Positions 1-11,159 of a stretch of 64,000 nt of DNA are shown piece after piece. The stretch lies in NCBI GenBank assembly GCA_963823675.1, contig CAWGMT010000012.1, positions 124,001 through 188,000 of the forward strand, in the 5' to 3' direction. Source of the stretch: CAWGMT01 sp963823675 (GTDB lineage Bacteria > Planctomycetota > Planctomycetia > Isosphaerales > Isosphaeraceae). The notes below the pieces were generated by a model, which had not been told where the DNA came from, made no database searches, and was given only the letters and a program-made list of their open reading frames with translations. The first letter of the stretch is position 1. The number at the start of each line of letters is the position of its first letter. The translations under genes were made by a program, and so were the position numbers.

Positions 1-112
1 TGGCACCACCCGTCTTCGCGGCGTTGCTCTCGTCGGACGAGCAGCCCGAGATTCCGCAACACGCCACGAGGACCGAGGCGGCAACGATGCTCGAAGTCAG
101 CAGCGAACGCAT
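1..112 (-). CDS. Lipoprotein, N-terminal part only
   Basis: Only the first 37 codons lie in the window. They read as a lipoprotein signal peptide: Met-Arg, a hydrophobic run, then a lipobox Ile-Ser-Gly-Cys followed by a Ser/Asp/Glu-rich linker, so the mature protein should be lipid-anchored outside the cytoplasm. The ATG at 112-110 lies inside the 3' end of the upstream STAS gene (16-base overlap), which suggests translational coupling and one transcript. The function of the mature part cannot be told. Confidence 0.7.
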   Translation of the reverse strand, partial: MRSLLTSSIVAASVLVACCGISGCSSDESNAAKTGGA

Positions 113-399
113 GAATCATCTCCTGATGAAGTCTCACTCAAATTCAACAGTTCGGCAATGAAGCCCTTGCACCCGTCGATCGTCGCCCCCCGACTCATCA
201 GGGCGCCGAGTAATTCCACGCCGGCCGCGTCAATGAATGTCACGGCCGAAAGGTTCAGGGACAGGCCGGCAGGCGGGACATGGAGCTCCCCGCACGCGCG
301 ACGGAGCTCGCCGACCCAGGGACCGAGGAGCTTCCCTTCGAGCCTGAGCGTTACGATCGACTCGCTCGTGCCGCTGTCAACTCGTGCAATCCGTAGCAT
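97..399 (-). CDS. STAS-domain protein (anti-sigma factor antagonist-like)
   Basis: A 100-residue single-domain protein. The central stretch SLNLSAVTFIDAAGVELLGAL is the STAS signature: a beta strand, then the Asp-Ala-Ala-Gly loop before an amphipathic helix. In SpoIIAA-type antagonists a Ser or Thr follows the loop Asp and is phosphorylated. Here that place is Ala, so phospho-switching is doubtful and this may be a constitutive or structural STAS unit. The start is chosen at the ATG 399-397 because GGGAGGA precedes it by six bases; longer in-frame extensions have no such site. It lies downstream of a sigma-54-type promoter and of the activator gene, and overlaps the lipoprotein gene that follows. 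Partner proteins are not visible. Confidence 0.8.
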   Translation of the reverse strand: MLRIARVDSGTSESIVTLRLEGKLLGPWVGELRRACGELHVPPAGLSLNLSAVTFIDAAGVELLGALMSRGATIDGCKGFIAELLNLSETSSGDDSCVRC

Positions 400-460
400 C
401 GCGTTCTCCTCCCGGAATACCCCCCCCTGTCCGTCCAGCACCATCCTGGTCTGTGGATAT

Positions 461-478
461 TGCACGACCGATGCCAAG
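461..478 (-). promoter_or_regulatory. Sigma-54 (-24/-12) promoter for the STAS gene
   Basis: On the minus strand the sequence TTGGCATCGGTCGTGCAA carries GG and GC separated by exactly ten bases, the invariant spacing of RpoN promoters. The -24 element is TTGGCAT (consensus TTGGCAC) and the -12 element is GTGCA (consensus TTGCA). It lies about 60 bases upstream of the STAS start codon, and the gene just upstream encodes a sigma-54-dependent activator. Seen in sequence; use by RpoN is inferred. Confidence 0.6.
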
Positions 479-585
479 CCGATCTCGCGCCGAAAGATTT
501 TCCATAAGCACATATGCAATGGCGATTTGAGAAAACCGCGCCGATCGCTGGCAAGCAGCTCGTGCTCGAACCGCGCCGTGGGCGT

Positions 586-604
586 CACGAAATCTCGTGG
601 CCGG

Positions 605-619
<15 letters not shown>
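586..619. promoter_or_regulatory. Paired palindromic sites, candidate enhancer (UAS) for the sigma-54 activator
   Basis: Two copies of the dyad CACGA-N4-TCGTG occur at 586-599 and 606-619, with centres 20 bases (about two helical turns) apart. They lie 110-160 bases upstream of the sigma-54 promoter at 461-478, the usual distance of an enhancer for NtrC-family activators. The second copy overlaps the last codons of the activator gene. The arms are perfect in both copies while the four-base centres differ (AATC and TGGC in plus orientation). Confidence 0.55.
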
Positions 620-2578
<1,959 letters not shown>

Positions 2579-2727
2579 ACCATGGTCCGATCGCTAGCCA
2601 CGTGCAGCGGCCGATTTGGCCCATTGCGCCCTTCATGAGTCTAACTCGATCGTTCGCGCGCGCCCATCTGCAAGCCGATGCGAGCCCCCGTCCCGAGCCT
2701 GACCTGTCGTTCTTCGATGATCGATCA

Positions 2728-2757
2728 CGACCGCCCGCTGGCACCGGTCGGTTTTTT
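2728..2757 (+). terminator. Possible intrinsic terminator in the 2579-3107 intergenic region
   Basis: CGACCG and CGGTCG form a perfect six-base-pair stem with an eleven-base loop, followed by GTTTTTT. No plus-strand gene is evident upstream, so it may end a short untranslated RNA or be fortuitous. The remaining part of 2579-3107 holds no gene I can support; it separates the divergent activator and porin genes. Confidence 0.35.
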
Positions 2758-3107
2758 CGCCGCGGGCTTTGCGGTCTCCACGCGACGACGCCGCGGAATT
2801 TCCAGAAACTTCGCGAATCTGGCAGCATGATTAGCTGCGAGCGTGCAAGGCGGCCCCGCGCAGCGACGTACGAGCCCACGCCATTCCATGATTGCGCCCG
2901 CCACCTGGCCGCAATGCGTTAAACTTCCCGGAATTGCAGCAATCGTTCAAGCCTGCGTGACGCGAAAGTCACGCGGAATCGTTCAAGTCACCCACTGGGC
3001 GCGTTCGATGTAGATCGGGAATTTCACACGATGGATGTGGTGTTCGGAGCGGTTGCCGGCGGTGCCAAGCGATAGCCGTGGTTTACCCATTCCCCCAAGG
3101 ACGATCG

Positions 3108-5170
3108 ATGATCAGAGGCAGGGATCGGGCTTTTCGCTGGGGACGAGTCCTTTTCGTACTCTGCCTGCTGACGTTCGGAGCGGAGGCAAGGTCGCAGGCG
3201 CCCGATCCGGAAGACGATTGGGGCCCGACCGCCAGTCGTGACTCATCCGTCCCACTTTCCGGCGCGCCGAAACGCAAAAACCGACCCAGCGACGAGCCGC
3301 TGCCGGCGGCCGAGAAACCATCCCGCGCGGAGCGGTTCCGAAATGCGCTCTGGCCATTCAATCGGTCCAGGCGGGCGGGCGATCCCCCGGCTCGTCTTCG
3401 CGCGGAAGCAGTCGAGCCCGCTCCGGCGCATCAGATTGATCCCCCAAGATCCTGGGACGCTACCGTCGATCATTCCGCCTCGCGCGGGAGCCAAGGTAAT
3501 TCAGGACCCGCGCGATTTGCCGCCGCCCCTGCCCCCGCTACCATCCTCTGTGTCCGGCAACCCATCTAACGGCAGTGGCGGCCCGAATTCCGCCGCTTCA
3601 TCCCCGTCTCAGACACCGCCGCTTCCGGACGCGACGTTACTAACCGGTGACCAGCCCGCAACGTCTGACGCCGGCGAAACGGCAGCCAACTCTTCGCTCT
3701 CAAACGTGTCGTCTCAGGTTGAGTATTATGAGAAGGAGCCGTATAGCTTCTGCAAGCGGTTCTTCCGCGGTTACGATTGCCTGGTCGAGTGGTTTCCCAA
3801 GCACCTCGGGCCGCCCCGGGAGTCGGCCTCGGACGACACGGAAACCACGAGCTCGGGTGAAACCGCCGGCGGCGGCGGGTATGCGTCCGAAGATGCTCCC
3901 CGGCGAGTTCCCCCTAATCCCTGGGATTCGCCGCCGTTTCCGACGTCGGAGTGGCAAGGTTATCCGCTCATCGGTATCCCCCCAAACCCGGCTGTTCATC
4001 CGCTCATGGAGGCCTTCTACCGCGGCCCCCACGGCGACGCAATTCTCGATAGCCGGATCGAGGCACACGGATGGGTGACCGCAGCGGGGAACTGGAGCAA
4101 CGCCACCAAATCGAACCTGCCGACGGCGTACTGGATCGTGCCCAACTCATTGCAAATTGATCAAGCCGTAGTCAAATTCGAGCGTGAGGTCAACTCGTTC
4201 CAGACGGATCACGTTGACTGGGGGTTCCGTTCCGTCTCCCTGTATGGGATCGATTACCGCTACACGACGGCCGGAGGATGGTTCAGCCAGCAACTGCTCT
4301 ATCACAACAATCTGTACGGGTACGATCCGGTCGAGCTTTACGGCGAGTTGTACATCCCGAATATCTTTCAGGGAGCGGAGATTCGAGTCGGGCGCTGGAT
4401 TGCGTGCCCGGACATCGAAACGCAGTACTCCGTTGACAACTACCTGGCCTCGCACTCACTGCTGTTTACTTACGACACATACACCCAGACCGGTGTGATG
4501 GGTAGTGTTCAGCTCAACCCGCATAACATGGTGCAAGCCGCGATCCACGCGGGCACAGACATGGCCCCCTGGTATCCGGGTGCCCTGCCGACCGGCTTCT
4601 TCGGCTGGCGATGGGTATCCGAATCTAATAATGATGCTGTCTATACCTGCTTGAACAACATCAACGACGCGAAGTTTCGCTACTTCATGGCTGACGGCCA
4701 CAAAGCGGGGCACGACAACTTCAATTACATCGTGAGCACCTACTCGCACCGGTTCAGCAAGAAGATTCACACCCATACGGAGGCGTATTACATGTGGCAG
4801 ATCGACGCAGTGGTCGGTGGAACCCCGAGTCTCGGCCGCGCCGGCGTACTTCGGCGGCGGCGGCGGCCTCGGCAAATACCTGCCGGGCAATTCCCCCGCG
4901 TACGGAGTCCTGAACTACACCATGTTCCAGCTTTCCAAGAGAGACTACTTCACGGTCCGCAACGAGTGGTGGCGCGATGAGCGCGGCGAGCGCACAGGCT
5001 ACGCGACCAATTACTCCAGCCACACGATCGGGATCAGCCATCAATTCAACGACCTGATCATGATCCGTCCCGAGATCGGCTTCTATCACTCCTACAATGT
5101 GCCGGCCTTTAACCTGGGCACCACAAAAAACCTGTTGATGTACGGCTTCGACTTCACCATCCGGTTCTGA
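3108..5170 (+). CDS. Outer-membrane beta-barrel porin (OmpL-like, BBP2 type), two apparent frameshifts
   Basis: The product starts with a signal peptide (ATG at 3108; hydrophobic VLFVLCLLTFG; cleavage near ARS-QA). A long Pro/Ser-rich low-complexity linker follows, then a region typical of planctomycete OmpL-like porins: PLMEAFYRGPHGDAI, QTDHVDWGFRSVSLYGIDYR, GRWIACPDIETQYS and HSLLFTYDTYTQTG. The C-terminus ends in aromatic Phe (GFDFTIRF), as outer-membrane barrels do. The frame changes near 3440 (a CCCCC run) and near 4845 (a GG beside CC). Removing one base at each place joins the three segments into about 687 residues. Role: passive transport across the outer membrane. The next recognised gene begins 600 bases on. 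Confidence 0.8.
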
Positions 5171-5185
5171 GCGGTCGGATTTTCA

Positions 5186-5215
5186 TTGACGTCACGACGC
5201 GGCGGTACCTATAAT
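5186..5215 (+). promoter_or_regulatory. Strong sigma-70-like promoter
   Basis: TTGACG at 5186-5191 and TATAAT at 5210-5215 are separated by 18 bases: eleven of twelve consensus bases. It begins 16 bases after the porin stop. The predicted start of transcription is near 5222, directly before a perfect six-pair hairpin TGAGAG-TTTCACC-CTCTCA (5228-5246). Confidence 0.6.
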
Positions 5216-5258
5216 CCTGAAGTTGTCTGAGAGTTTCACCCTCTCATACGAGGTTTGC

Positions 5259-5342
5259 ATGCACGGGATCCACAGCATCAATTCGCATTCAGAGCACGAC
5301 CTCTTCATCCGCCTCTTCTTGACTGGCGGCGGCGGGTGGTGA
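5259..5342 (+). CDS. Small ORF behind the promoter, 27 residues, unknown
   Basis: The ATG at 5259 follows GAGG by six bases and opens a 27-codon frame ending in four glycines, a tryptophan and TGA. The peptide is His/Ser-rich at the start and has one short hydrophobic patch (DLFIRLFL). It is the first open frame after the strong promoter at 5186-5215 and its 5' hairpin. It could be a leader peptide, a small protein, or chance. No family is recognised. Confidence 0.3.
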   Translation: MHGIHSINSHSEHDLFIRLFLTGGGGW

Positions 5343-5796
5343 TTCTCACTGTCTGCGCCCTTGCGCCGTAGCAACGGGTCTCCCTTCTTCTCTCAACGGA
5401 TCACCGCGCTCAATTTCTGTAGTCATCGCTCTCCGCATGATGATCTGTCACGCGCAGGGTGACGACTACTGCTGCGTATCCGGCTGGCGACGAGTGTGCA
5501 GCGGGGCTCTGCCAACCGCGACACCAAACCGGTCTTGCTCGTGAGCGGCCAACCGGACGATCGGATCCGAGCGTTTTGCAACGCTGGTCCCGCGTAATGC
5601 ACGATTCCCGCTCTTGCTTGAAGGCCGGCTGGAGATGCAACTCGCTGCAAAGCATTCTGGTACTTTCACATAGGCATTCTGGTTGCAGGTTGGCATGACA
5701 GATGCTTCTGGATCGAACGAAACCTGCGAGGTTCGCTCGCGACTGCGTGGCACTCGAGGAGTGCGCCCGGCCGGTTTCGGAAAGGAGAAGTCGAAT
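5343..5796. other. Intergenic region between small ORF and lipoprotein gene
   Basis: About 450 bases with no gene I can support. A short dyad, GTCAC...GTGAC around 5448-5462, is the only structure noticed. Open frames here lack ribosome sites and recognisable motifs. It may be the long leader of the transcript from the promoter at 5186. Confidence 0.4.
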
Positions 5797-6267
5797 ATGA
5801 CCAGAAAGTTGATCTTGATCGTCAGTACGGCGTGGTCGCTGGCCATCGCGGGGGGGTGTGGCAACAGCGCGGGGCTCGTTCCGGTCTCTGGCAAGGTCCT
5901 CTACAAAGGGGAGCCCGCCTCCGGTGCGGTCGTCTACTTCCATCGTGAAGGAGGCTCCGGCACCCCCGCGCAGCCGATTCCCAGCGGCACCGTAGAGGAT
6001 GACGGCACGTTCGCTCTGTCTTCCGACAACCTCGGAAATGGTGCCAAGCCCGGTCAGTATGCCGTGCTGATCGAGTGGCCAGACCGTGCGGGCAACGGCG
6101 TCGTGCCCGTGAAGACCAGGGGAAAGACCAACCTGGTCAAGCGCAGCAGGGTTCGTTCCGGGCCCGACCGGCTCGGAGGCCGTTACTTCAACATCGCAAA
6201 CCCGCTGCTGCACGCCGAAGTGAAGTCGAGCTGGAACCAGCTTGAACCGTTCGATCTGAAGGACTAG
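5797..6267 (+). CDS. Small lipoprotein with transthyretin/carboxypeptidase-regulatory-like fold
   Basis: A 156-residue protein. The ATG at 5797 is preceded by AAAGGAGAAG. The signal peptide ends in a lipobox (Ala-Gly-Gly-Cys). The mature part VPVSGKVLYKGEPASGAVVYF is the beta-sandwich opening typical of planctomycete carboxypeptidase-regulatory-like lipoproteins, and GPKPGQYAVLIEWP-like segments follow (here AKPGQYAVLIEWP). In this phylum such lipoproteins sit next to DUF1559 genes, as here (next gene 90 bases on, same strand), so a shared envelope role is likely though undefined. The C-terminal 40 residues fit the family less well and may also be shifted in frame. Confidence 0.75.
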   Translation: MTRKLILIVSTAWSLAIAGGCGNSAGLVPVSGKVLYKGEPASGAVVYFHREGGSGTPAQPIPSGTVEDDGTFALSSDNLGNGAKPGQYAVLIEWPDRAGNGVVPVKTRGKTNLVKRSRVRSGPDRLGGRYFNIANPLLHAEVKSSWNQLEPFDLKD

Positions 6268-6356
6268 CGGGCAAGCCGCTCTTCGCCCGCGTGCAGTCCG
6301 TGCCCGGGGCGATGAATTCAACGAGTTTCTGAATCTCTTACATCGGAGCATGAAAC

Positions 6357-7510
6357 ATGAAACGATTTCGTCGTTTGGTAAATCCGTCGAGTGGATTTAC
6401 GCTCATCGAGCTTTTGGTGGTGATCGCGATCATCGCCGTGCTGATATCGCTCTTGTTGCCCGCCGTGCAGTCGGCGCGAGGCGGCCCGGCGAGCGCAGTG
6501 CGTCAACAATCTCAAACAGATCGGCCTGGCTACGTTGAACTTTGAGTGCACCTACGGCATTCTGCCGCCCAAGCTGGTGCGGCTGGCCACGCCCGACCCG
6601 AACGCCGACTGCGCAGGCCGCGATTCCGACCTGTGCCGCGTCGTACCTCACGCAGATCCTGCCCTACCTGGAGCAGACGGTGATTTACAACCAGATCAAC
6701 TTCTCTGAGGCCGCGTCGAACACGGCCAACATTCCGCCTTGCATCGGGCAAGGCGCACTGCACTCGGGCACGAACTCGGTCTACTCGACCGCGATCAACG
6801 CGTTCCTCTGCCCGTCATCGCCAGGTCCCGCCACGATCAATTACTACAACGCATTCTGGGGGCCCTACGGCGACGGTGGCGGCGACGTCTGCACTCCGGG
6901 TGCGCCGGGATCGGGTAACGGCGGCGTGTCGAACCTCAATCCGCCGCCCGTCCAGATCTGGGGACGCACCGACTACTTCCCGATTCCAGGTCTGCACAAC
7001 ACGGCCCTTCTCGCGGCCGGAATGAGCCCAAGCTACATCGCCTTGGTGGGCGAAGGCAAGGACTCGGGAGTGATCACCGACGTGCTGATCACGGGCAAGA
7101 TCAAGATGGCCTCGATCACCGACGGCACGTCGAACACGATGATCGTCTCGGAGTGCGGTTCCAAGCCGATCGGATACAACGGATTCCGGCAGATCTACTT
7201 TTCCGAGGTCGACGGCCTGCCGGTGGACGGCGTGATCGAGCCGGTCAGCAGCGCCGGTGGGGCCTGGGCCGACAACTTCACTTACTCCAGCTTGGCCGGT
7301 GCCCAGGGCCGCCAGAATGGAATCCGGGGCGGTCTGTGCATGGTCAACTGCACCAGTAACAACGAGATCTACTCGTTCCACCCGGGCGGTGCCAACGCGC
7401 TTTTCGCCGACGGATCGGTCCACTTCCTCAAGGACGTGGCGTCGGTGCCGTTCATCGCCGCTCTGGTTACGCGAGCCGGCGGCGAGATCATCAGTGCAGA
7501 CCAGTATTGA
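6357..7510 (+). CDS. DUF1559 prepilin-like protein, two apparent frameshifts
   Basis: The N-terminus is a type IV pilin-like methylation and transmembrane segment: GFTLIELLVVIAIIAVLISL, then LLPAVQSAR. The family-wide continuation REAARRAQCVNNLKQIGLA is present only if the frame changes near 6480, where a CG pair seems to have been lost from a GCGCG run. A second change lies near 6615. The rest is typical of DUF1559 (SBP_bac_10): SYLTQILPYLEQ, FLCPSSP, MASITDGTSNTMIVSE, and the C-terminal SFHPGGANALFADGSVHFLKD. About 384 residues. These proteins are abundant in planctomycetes and are thought to be pseudopilins or surface proteins; the exact role is unknown. The GGAG before the ATG supports the start. 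Confidence 0.85.
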
Positions 7511-7525
7511 GCGTTTCGCAGTAAA

Positions 7526-9606
7526 ATGAGCAGCACGATCAACAGACTTCTGTCTGCGAGCTGTGCGCTTGCGGTCTGGGCCGGCTGCGGTCCGGTGGAC
7601 GATACGCCCCCACCGGCCCAGCCGGCTGATTCCGCAACGGCCGCCGCTCCCGATGTCACGCTGGTGGACACGGGCAACACGGCCGTCACGGTCCAGCCGA
7701 CTCCTCGGACGGTCGTTTTTTCCCGGGACGTTGCGCCGATCCTGGAGCGATACTGCTTGAGCTGCCATGACACCATTGCGGCCGAAGGCGGTGTCGTTCT
7801 GGAGGGTTTCGCGGATAAACTTCCAGACGCGGAACACGCGACGCTCTTGCTCCGAGTCGCCGAGCGAACTGCGCTCGGAGAGCATGCCGCCGGAGGCCGA
7901 GCCTCGCCCAGGCACGGTCGAGCTGGAGATCCCTGAACGCCTGGCTCGACGCGGTCGTGCCCGCGACCGTGCGCGATTCCGGGCCGGTCGTCGCTGCGCC
8001 GCCTCAATCGCACCGAGTACAACAACACGATACGGGACCTGATCGGCCTCGACCTTCACCCGGCCGACGAATTTCCGTCCGACGACATCGGCTACGGTTT
8101 CGACAATATTGCCGATGTGCTCTCCACGCCCCCAGTGCTTGTGGAGATGTATCTGGCTGCCGCCGACAAGGTGATCGCCGCGGCGTTCGCCGGCGCCCGA
8201 CGTCCGGCGAACGAATCCTGAACCCGCCGCCCGACGCGCATCCCCTTGGCATTCCGTCGGTACAAGCCGCCGGTGCGATCTCCGCGCGAAGACAAGATCT
8301 TCAGGACCGGCCCGGCAACGGTCAGACCCGGAGCTGAAACGGCAGCAGCGAATCTACGACATCCTGCGCGGCTTCGCCGATCGGGCGTTCCGCCGGCCCG
8401 CGACCCACGACGAGCTGATGCGGCTCTTGCTGGCATCGTGATGTCGGCGGAGAAGGACGGGGAGAGCCCCGAGATCGGCCGTTCAGCTCGGCGCTCCGGG
8501 CGGTCCTGGCGTCGCCGCAGTTCCTCTTCCTGGCAGCCAGTCGCGGCACGACCTGGCTCGGCGTGACGCCCTGCCCGACCACGACTTCGATCTGGCCTCG
8601 CGGCTCTCGTATTTCCTCTGGAGCAGCATGCCCGACGACGAGCTCTTCCGGCTGGCCTCTCAGGGAGCGCTCCGCCGGGCGGAGACTCTTCGAGCCCAGG
8701 TCGAGCGGATGCTGCAGGGATCCCAGGTCCCGGGCCCTGGCCGACAATTTCGCCGCCCAGTGGCTACAGACGCGCAAGCTCAAGGAGTTCACGCCCGACC
8801 CACTCCTCTTCCCGGATTTCGACGAATCGCTCAGGTCGGCGATGCTCGAAGAGACGAGGCTCTTCTTCGCGACGATCCAGGACGAGGATCGCGACGTGCT
8901 GGAATTCCTCGACGCCGATTACACCTTCGTGAACGAACGGCTCGCCCGCCACTACGGGATCGCGGGCGATTCTGGGCGAGCAGTTTCGCCGGGTCTCGCT
9001 GGCCGGCACCGCGCGGGGCGGCGTCTTGACGCAGGCGAGCGTCCTGGCGGCGACGTCGAACCCGACTCGGACGTCGCCGGTGAAGCGGGGGAAGTGGATC
9101 CTGGAGAACATCCTGGGCACGCCGCCGTCGCCACCGCCGTCGGGAGTGGAGGCTCTCAAGGAAGGGCAGGGGCCCAGACGCCGCCGGCACGCTCCGCGAC
9201 CGGCTGGAGCAGCACCGGACGCGATCCGTCCTGCGCCTCCTGCCATCGGCGCATGGACCCGCTGGGCTTTGGCCTCGAGAACTTCGACGCGGTCGGCGCC
9301 TGGCGCGACCCACGACGACGGCCAGCCGATCGATGCATCGGGCAAGCTGCCGGGCGGTCGGGCCTTTCGCGGGCCCGGCCGAACTGCGGGCCGTGCTCCT
9401 GGCCCGACGCCACGCGTTTGCCCGCTGCTTCGCCGAGAAGATGCTCACCTACGCGCTGGGTCGCGGACTGGAACGCACGGACCGGCACGCCGTCGAGCAG
9501 ATCGTGGCCAGGCTCGCGCGCGGGGCAATACCGATTCTCGGCCCTGGTGCTCGCCGTGGTCGAGAGCGAACCATTTCTGAGCGAACCCAGTCCCACGGGG
9601 CAATCC
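7526..9606 (+). CDS. Planctomycete cytochrome-type protein DUF1587/1592/1588/1585, heavily frameshifted
   Basis: Recognisable segments follow in family order but in changing frames: a lipoprotein-like signal (VWAGCG), a c-type haem motif in ERYCLSCHD (PSCyt1), SESMPPEAEPRPGT, NAWLDAVVPA, then (another frame) RRLNRTEYNNTIRDLIGL, IYDILRGFADRAFRRPA, LSYFLWSSMPDDELF, FAAQWLQTRKLKEF, VLAATSNPTRTSPVKRGKW, and a second CASCHRRMDPLGFGLENFD. Something like fifteen single-base shifts are needed, nearly all +1, with essentially no stop codons in the restored frame. The family pairs with DUF1552 (next gene) in a putative extracytoplasmic redox or polysaccharide-degrading complex of unknown reaction. The end is uncertain; I place it before the DUF1552 ATG at 9607. 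Confidence 0.8.
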
Positions 9607-10967
9607 ATGAGCGACACCCAGGAGGATCTCGCGCCGGACCGTCCTGCGAGGACTCGGCGCGTCGATCGCGCTGCCCTTGCTGGAGGCGATGGGACGCGAA
9701 TCGGTGCACGCGGACCCGCTCGATCGGAACAGCCCTCCGCTGCGCATGGCCTTCTTGTACGTTCCCAACGGCGTCGACATGCCGGACTGGACGCCCCGGA
9801 CGACCGGCGCCGGATTCGAGCTGCCGCCGATCCTCGAACCGTTGCGTGCGGTCAAGGAAGACCTTCTTGTGCTGAGCGGGTCTGACGCTGAACCCGGCGC
9901 GTGCCCTGGGCGACGGCGGGGGCGACCACGCCCGCGCCATGGCCAGCTTCCTCACCGGCCGCCATCCTCGCAAGACCGACGGCGCCGACCTGCGCGCGGG
10001 GATTTCGGTCGATCAACTGACTGCCCGATCCGTCGGCCGCTTCGACCCGATTCCCTTCCCTGGAGATCGGCTGCGAGGGGGGCAAGAACGGCGGCGAGTG
10101 CGACCACGGTTATAGCTGTGCGTACCAGTCGAATCTCTCGTGGCGGAGCGAGTCGACGCCCGTCGCCAAGCAGATCAATCCGAGGCTGGTCTTCGATCGC
10201 CTCTTCGGCGGAGCCCGCCGAGGGCAGCCGGCGCCGTTGACCCCGCGCGCGCCGACCGGCGCACGCAAGAGCATCCTCGACTTCGTCGCCGAGGAGGCCC
10301 GGCAGCTCGAGGGCACGCTGGGCAGCAGCGACCGCCGCAAGCTCGAGGAGTACCTCACCGGCGTCCGCGAAATCGAGCAGCGGATCCAGCAGGCCCGGCC
10401 CGCGGTCGACCTCGGCGGGACGAAGTATCCCCGGCCACTGGGAATCCCCGCCGACTATCAGGAACACCTGAGGCTGATGGGCGACCTGCTCGCGCTCGCC
10501 TTCCAGTCCGACCTGACCCGGATCGCGACCTTCGTCTTCGCCAACGACGGCAGCAATCGCAGCTACCCGGAGCATCGGCGTGCCCGACGGCCACCACGAC
10601 CTCTCGCACCACGGCGGCGATGAGGCCAAGCGCGAGAAGATCCGCAAGATCAACCGCTTCCACGTCGCCCAACTGGCGTACTTCCTCCAGAAGCTGAAAT
10701 CGATCCCGGAGGGCGACGGGACGCTGCTGGATCACTGCATGATCGTCTACGGCAGCGGCATCAGCGACGGCAATTCCCATTCGCACGACAACCTGCCGAT
10801 CCTGCTGGCGGGCAAGGCGAACGGAACGATCAGAGACGGGACGGCACGTCCGCTTCCCGAGCGAAACGCCGCTGACGAACCTCTATGTCTCGATGCTCTC
10901 GCGGATGGGCGCCCAGGCCACCAGCTTCGGCGACAGCACCGGGGATCTCGCCGGGCTCGACGCGTGA
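9607..10967 (+). CDS. DUF1552 protein, partner of DUF1592, heavily frameshifted
   Basis: It starts MSDTQ and, after one shift, continues RISRRTVLRGLGASIALPLLE, a twin-arginine-type export signal. It then has MAFLYVPNGVDMPDWTP, RFELPPILEPLRAVKEDLL-like text, an EEARQLEGTLGSSDRRKLEEYL helix, DLTRIATFVFANDGSNRSY, GHHDLSHHGGDEAKREKIRKI, GTLLDHCMIVYGSGISDGN and SMLSRMGAQATSFGDSTGDL, ending at TGA 10965-10967. Order and spacing match DUF1552 (about 450 residues), but around eight frame changes are needed. Its place directly after the DUF1592 gene is the usual planctomycete arrangement, so the pair is one operon. Probably exported as a folded protein; catalytic role unknown. Confidence 0.8.
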
Positions 10968-11026
10968 AATCGATCGGGCAGCACCATCCGTCGCGCCGCT
11001 CGTAAGGCGCTGTGCAACAATAAGTG

Positions 11027-11075
11027 TCGCCTTTCGCGCCGCGGAGGGGCTTTCTTTCGCGGAGCGAAAGACGCC
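11027..11075. repeat. REP-like palindromic intergenic repeat, copy 1
   Basis: Contains AAGTGTCGCC and the perfect palindrome CTTTCGCGGAGCGAAAG (11054-11070; seven-pair stem, three-base loop). The same two parts occur in reverse orientation at 39807-39836. The repeat sits between DUF1552 and the convergent DUF2325 gene. Interspersed elements of this look are common in planctomycete intergenic DNA; a role as bidirectional transcript terminator is possible. Confidence 0.5.
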
Positions 11076-11159
11076 GCTTCCGGTACCTTATTTCTGCACG
11101 GATCCCAACGCGGCATCGCCGCAACCAACAGGCGGAAAGAATCGAAGCTGGTTCGTCAC

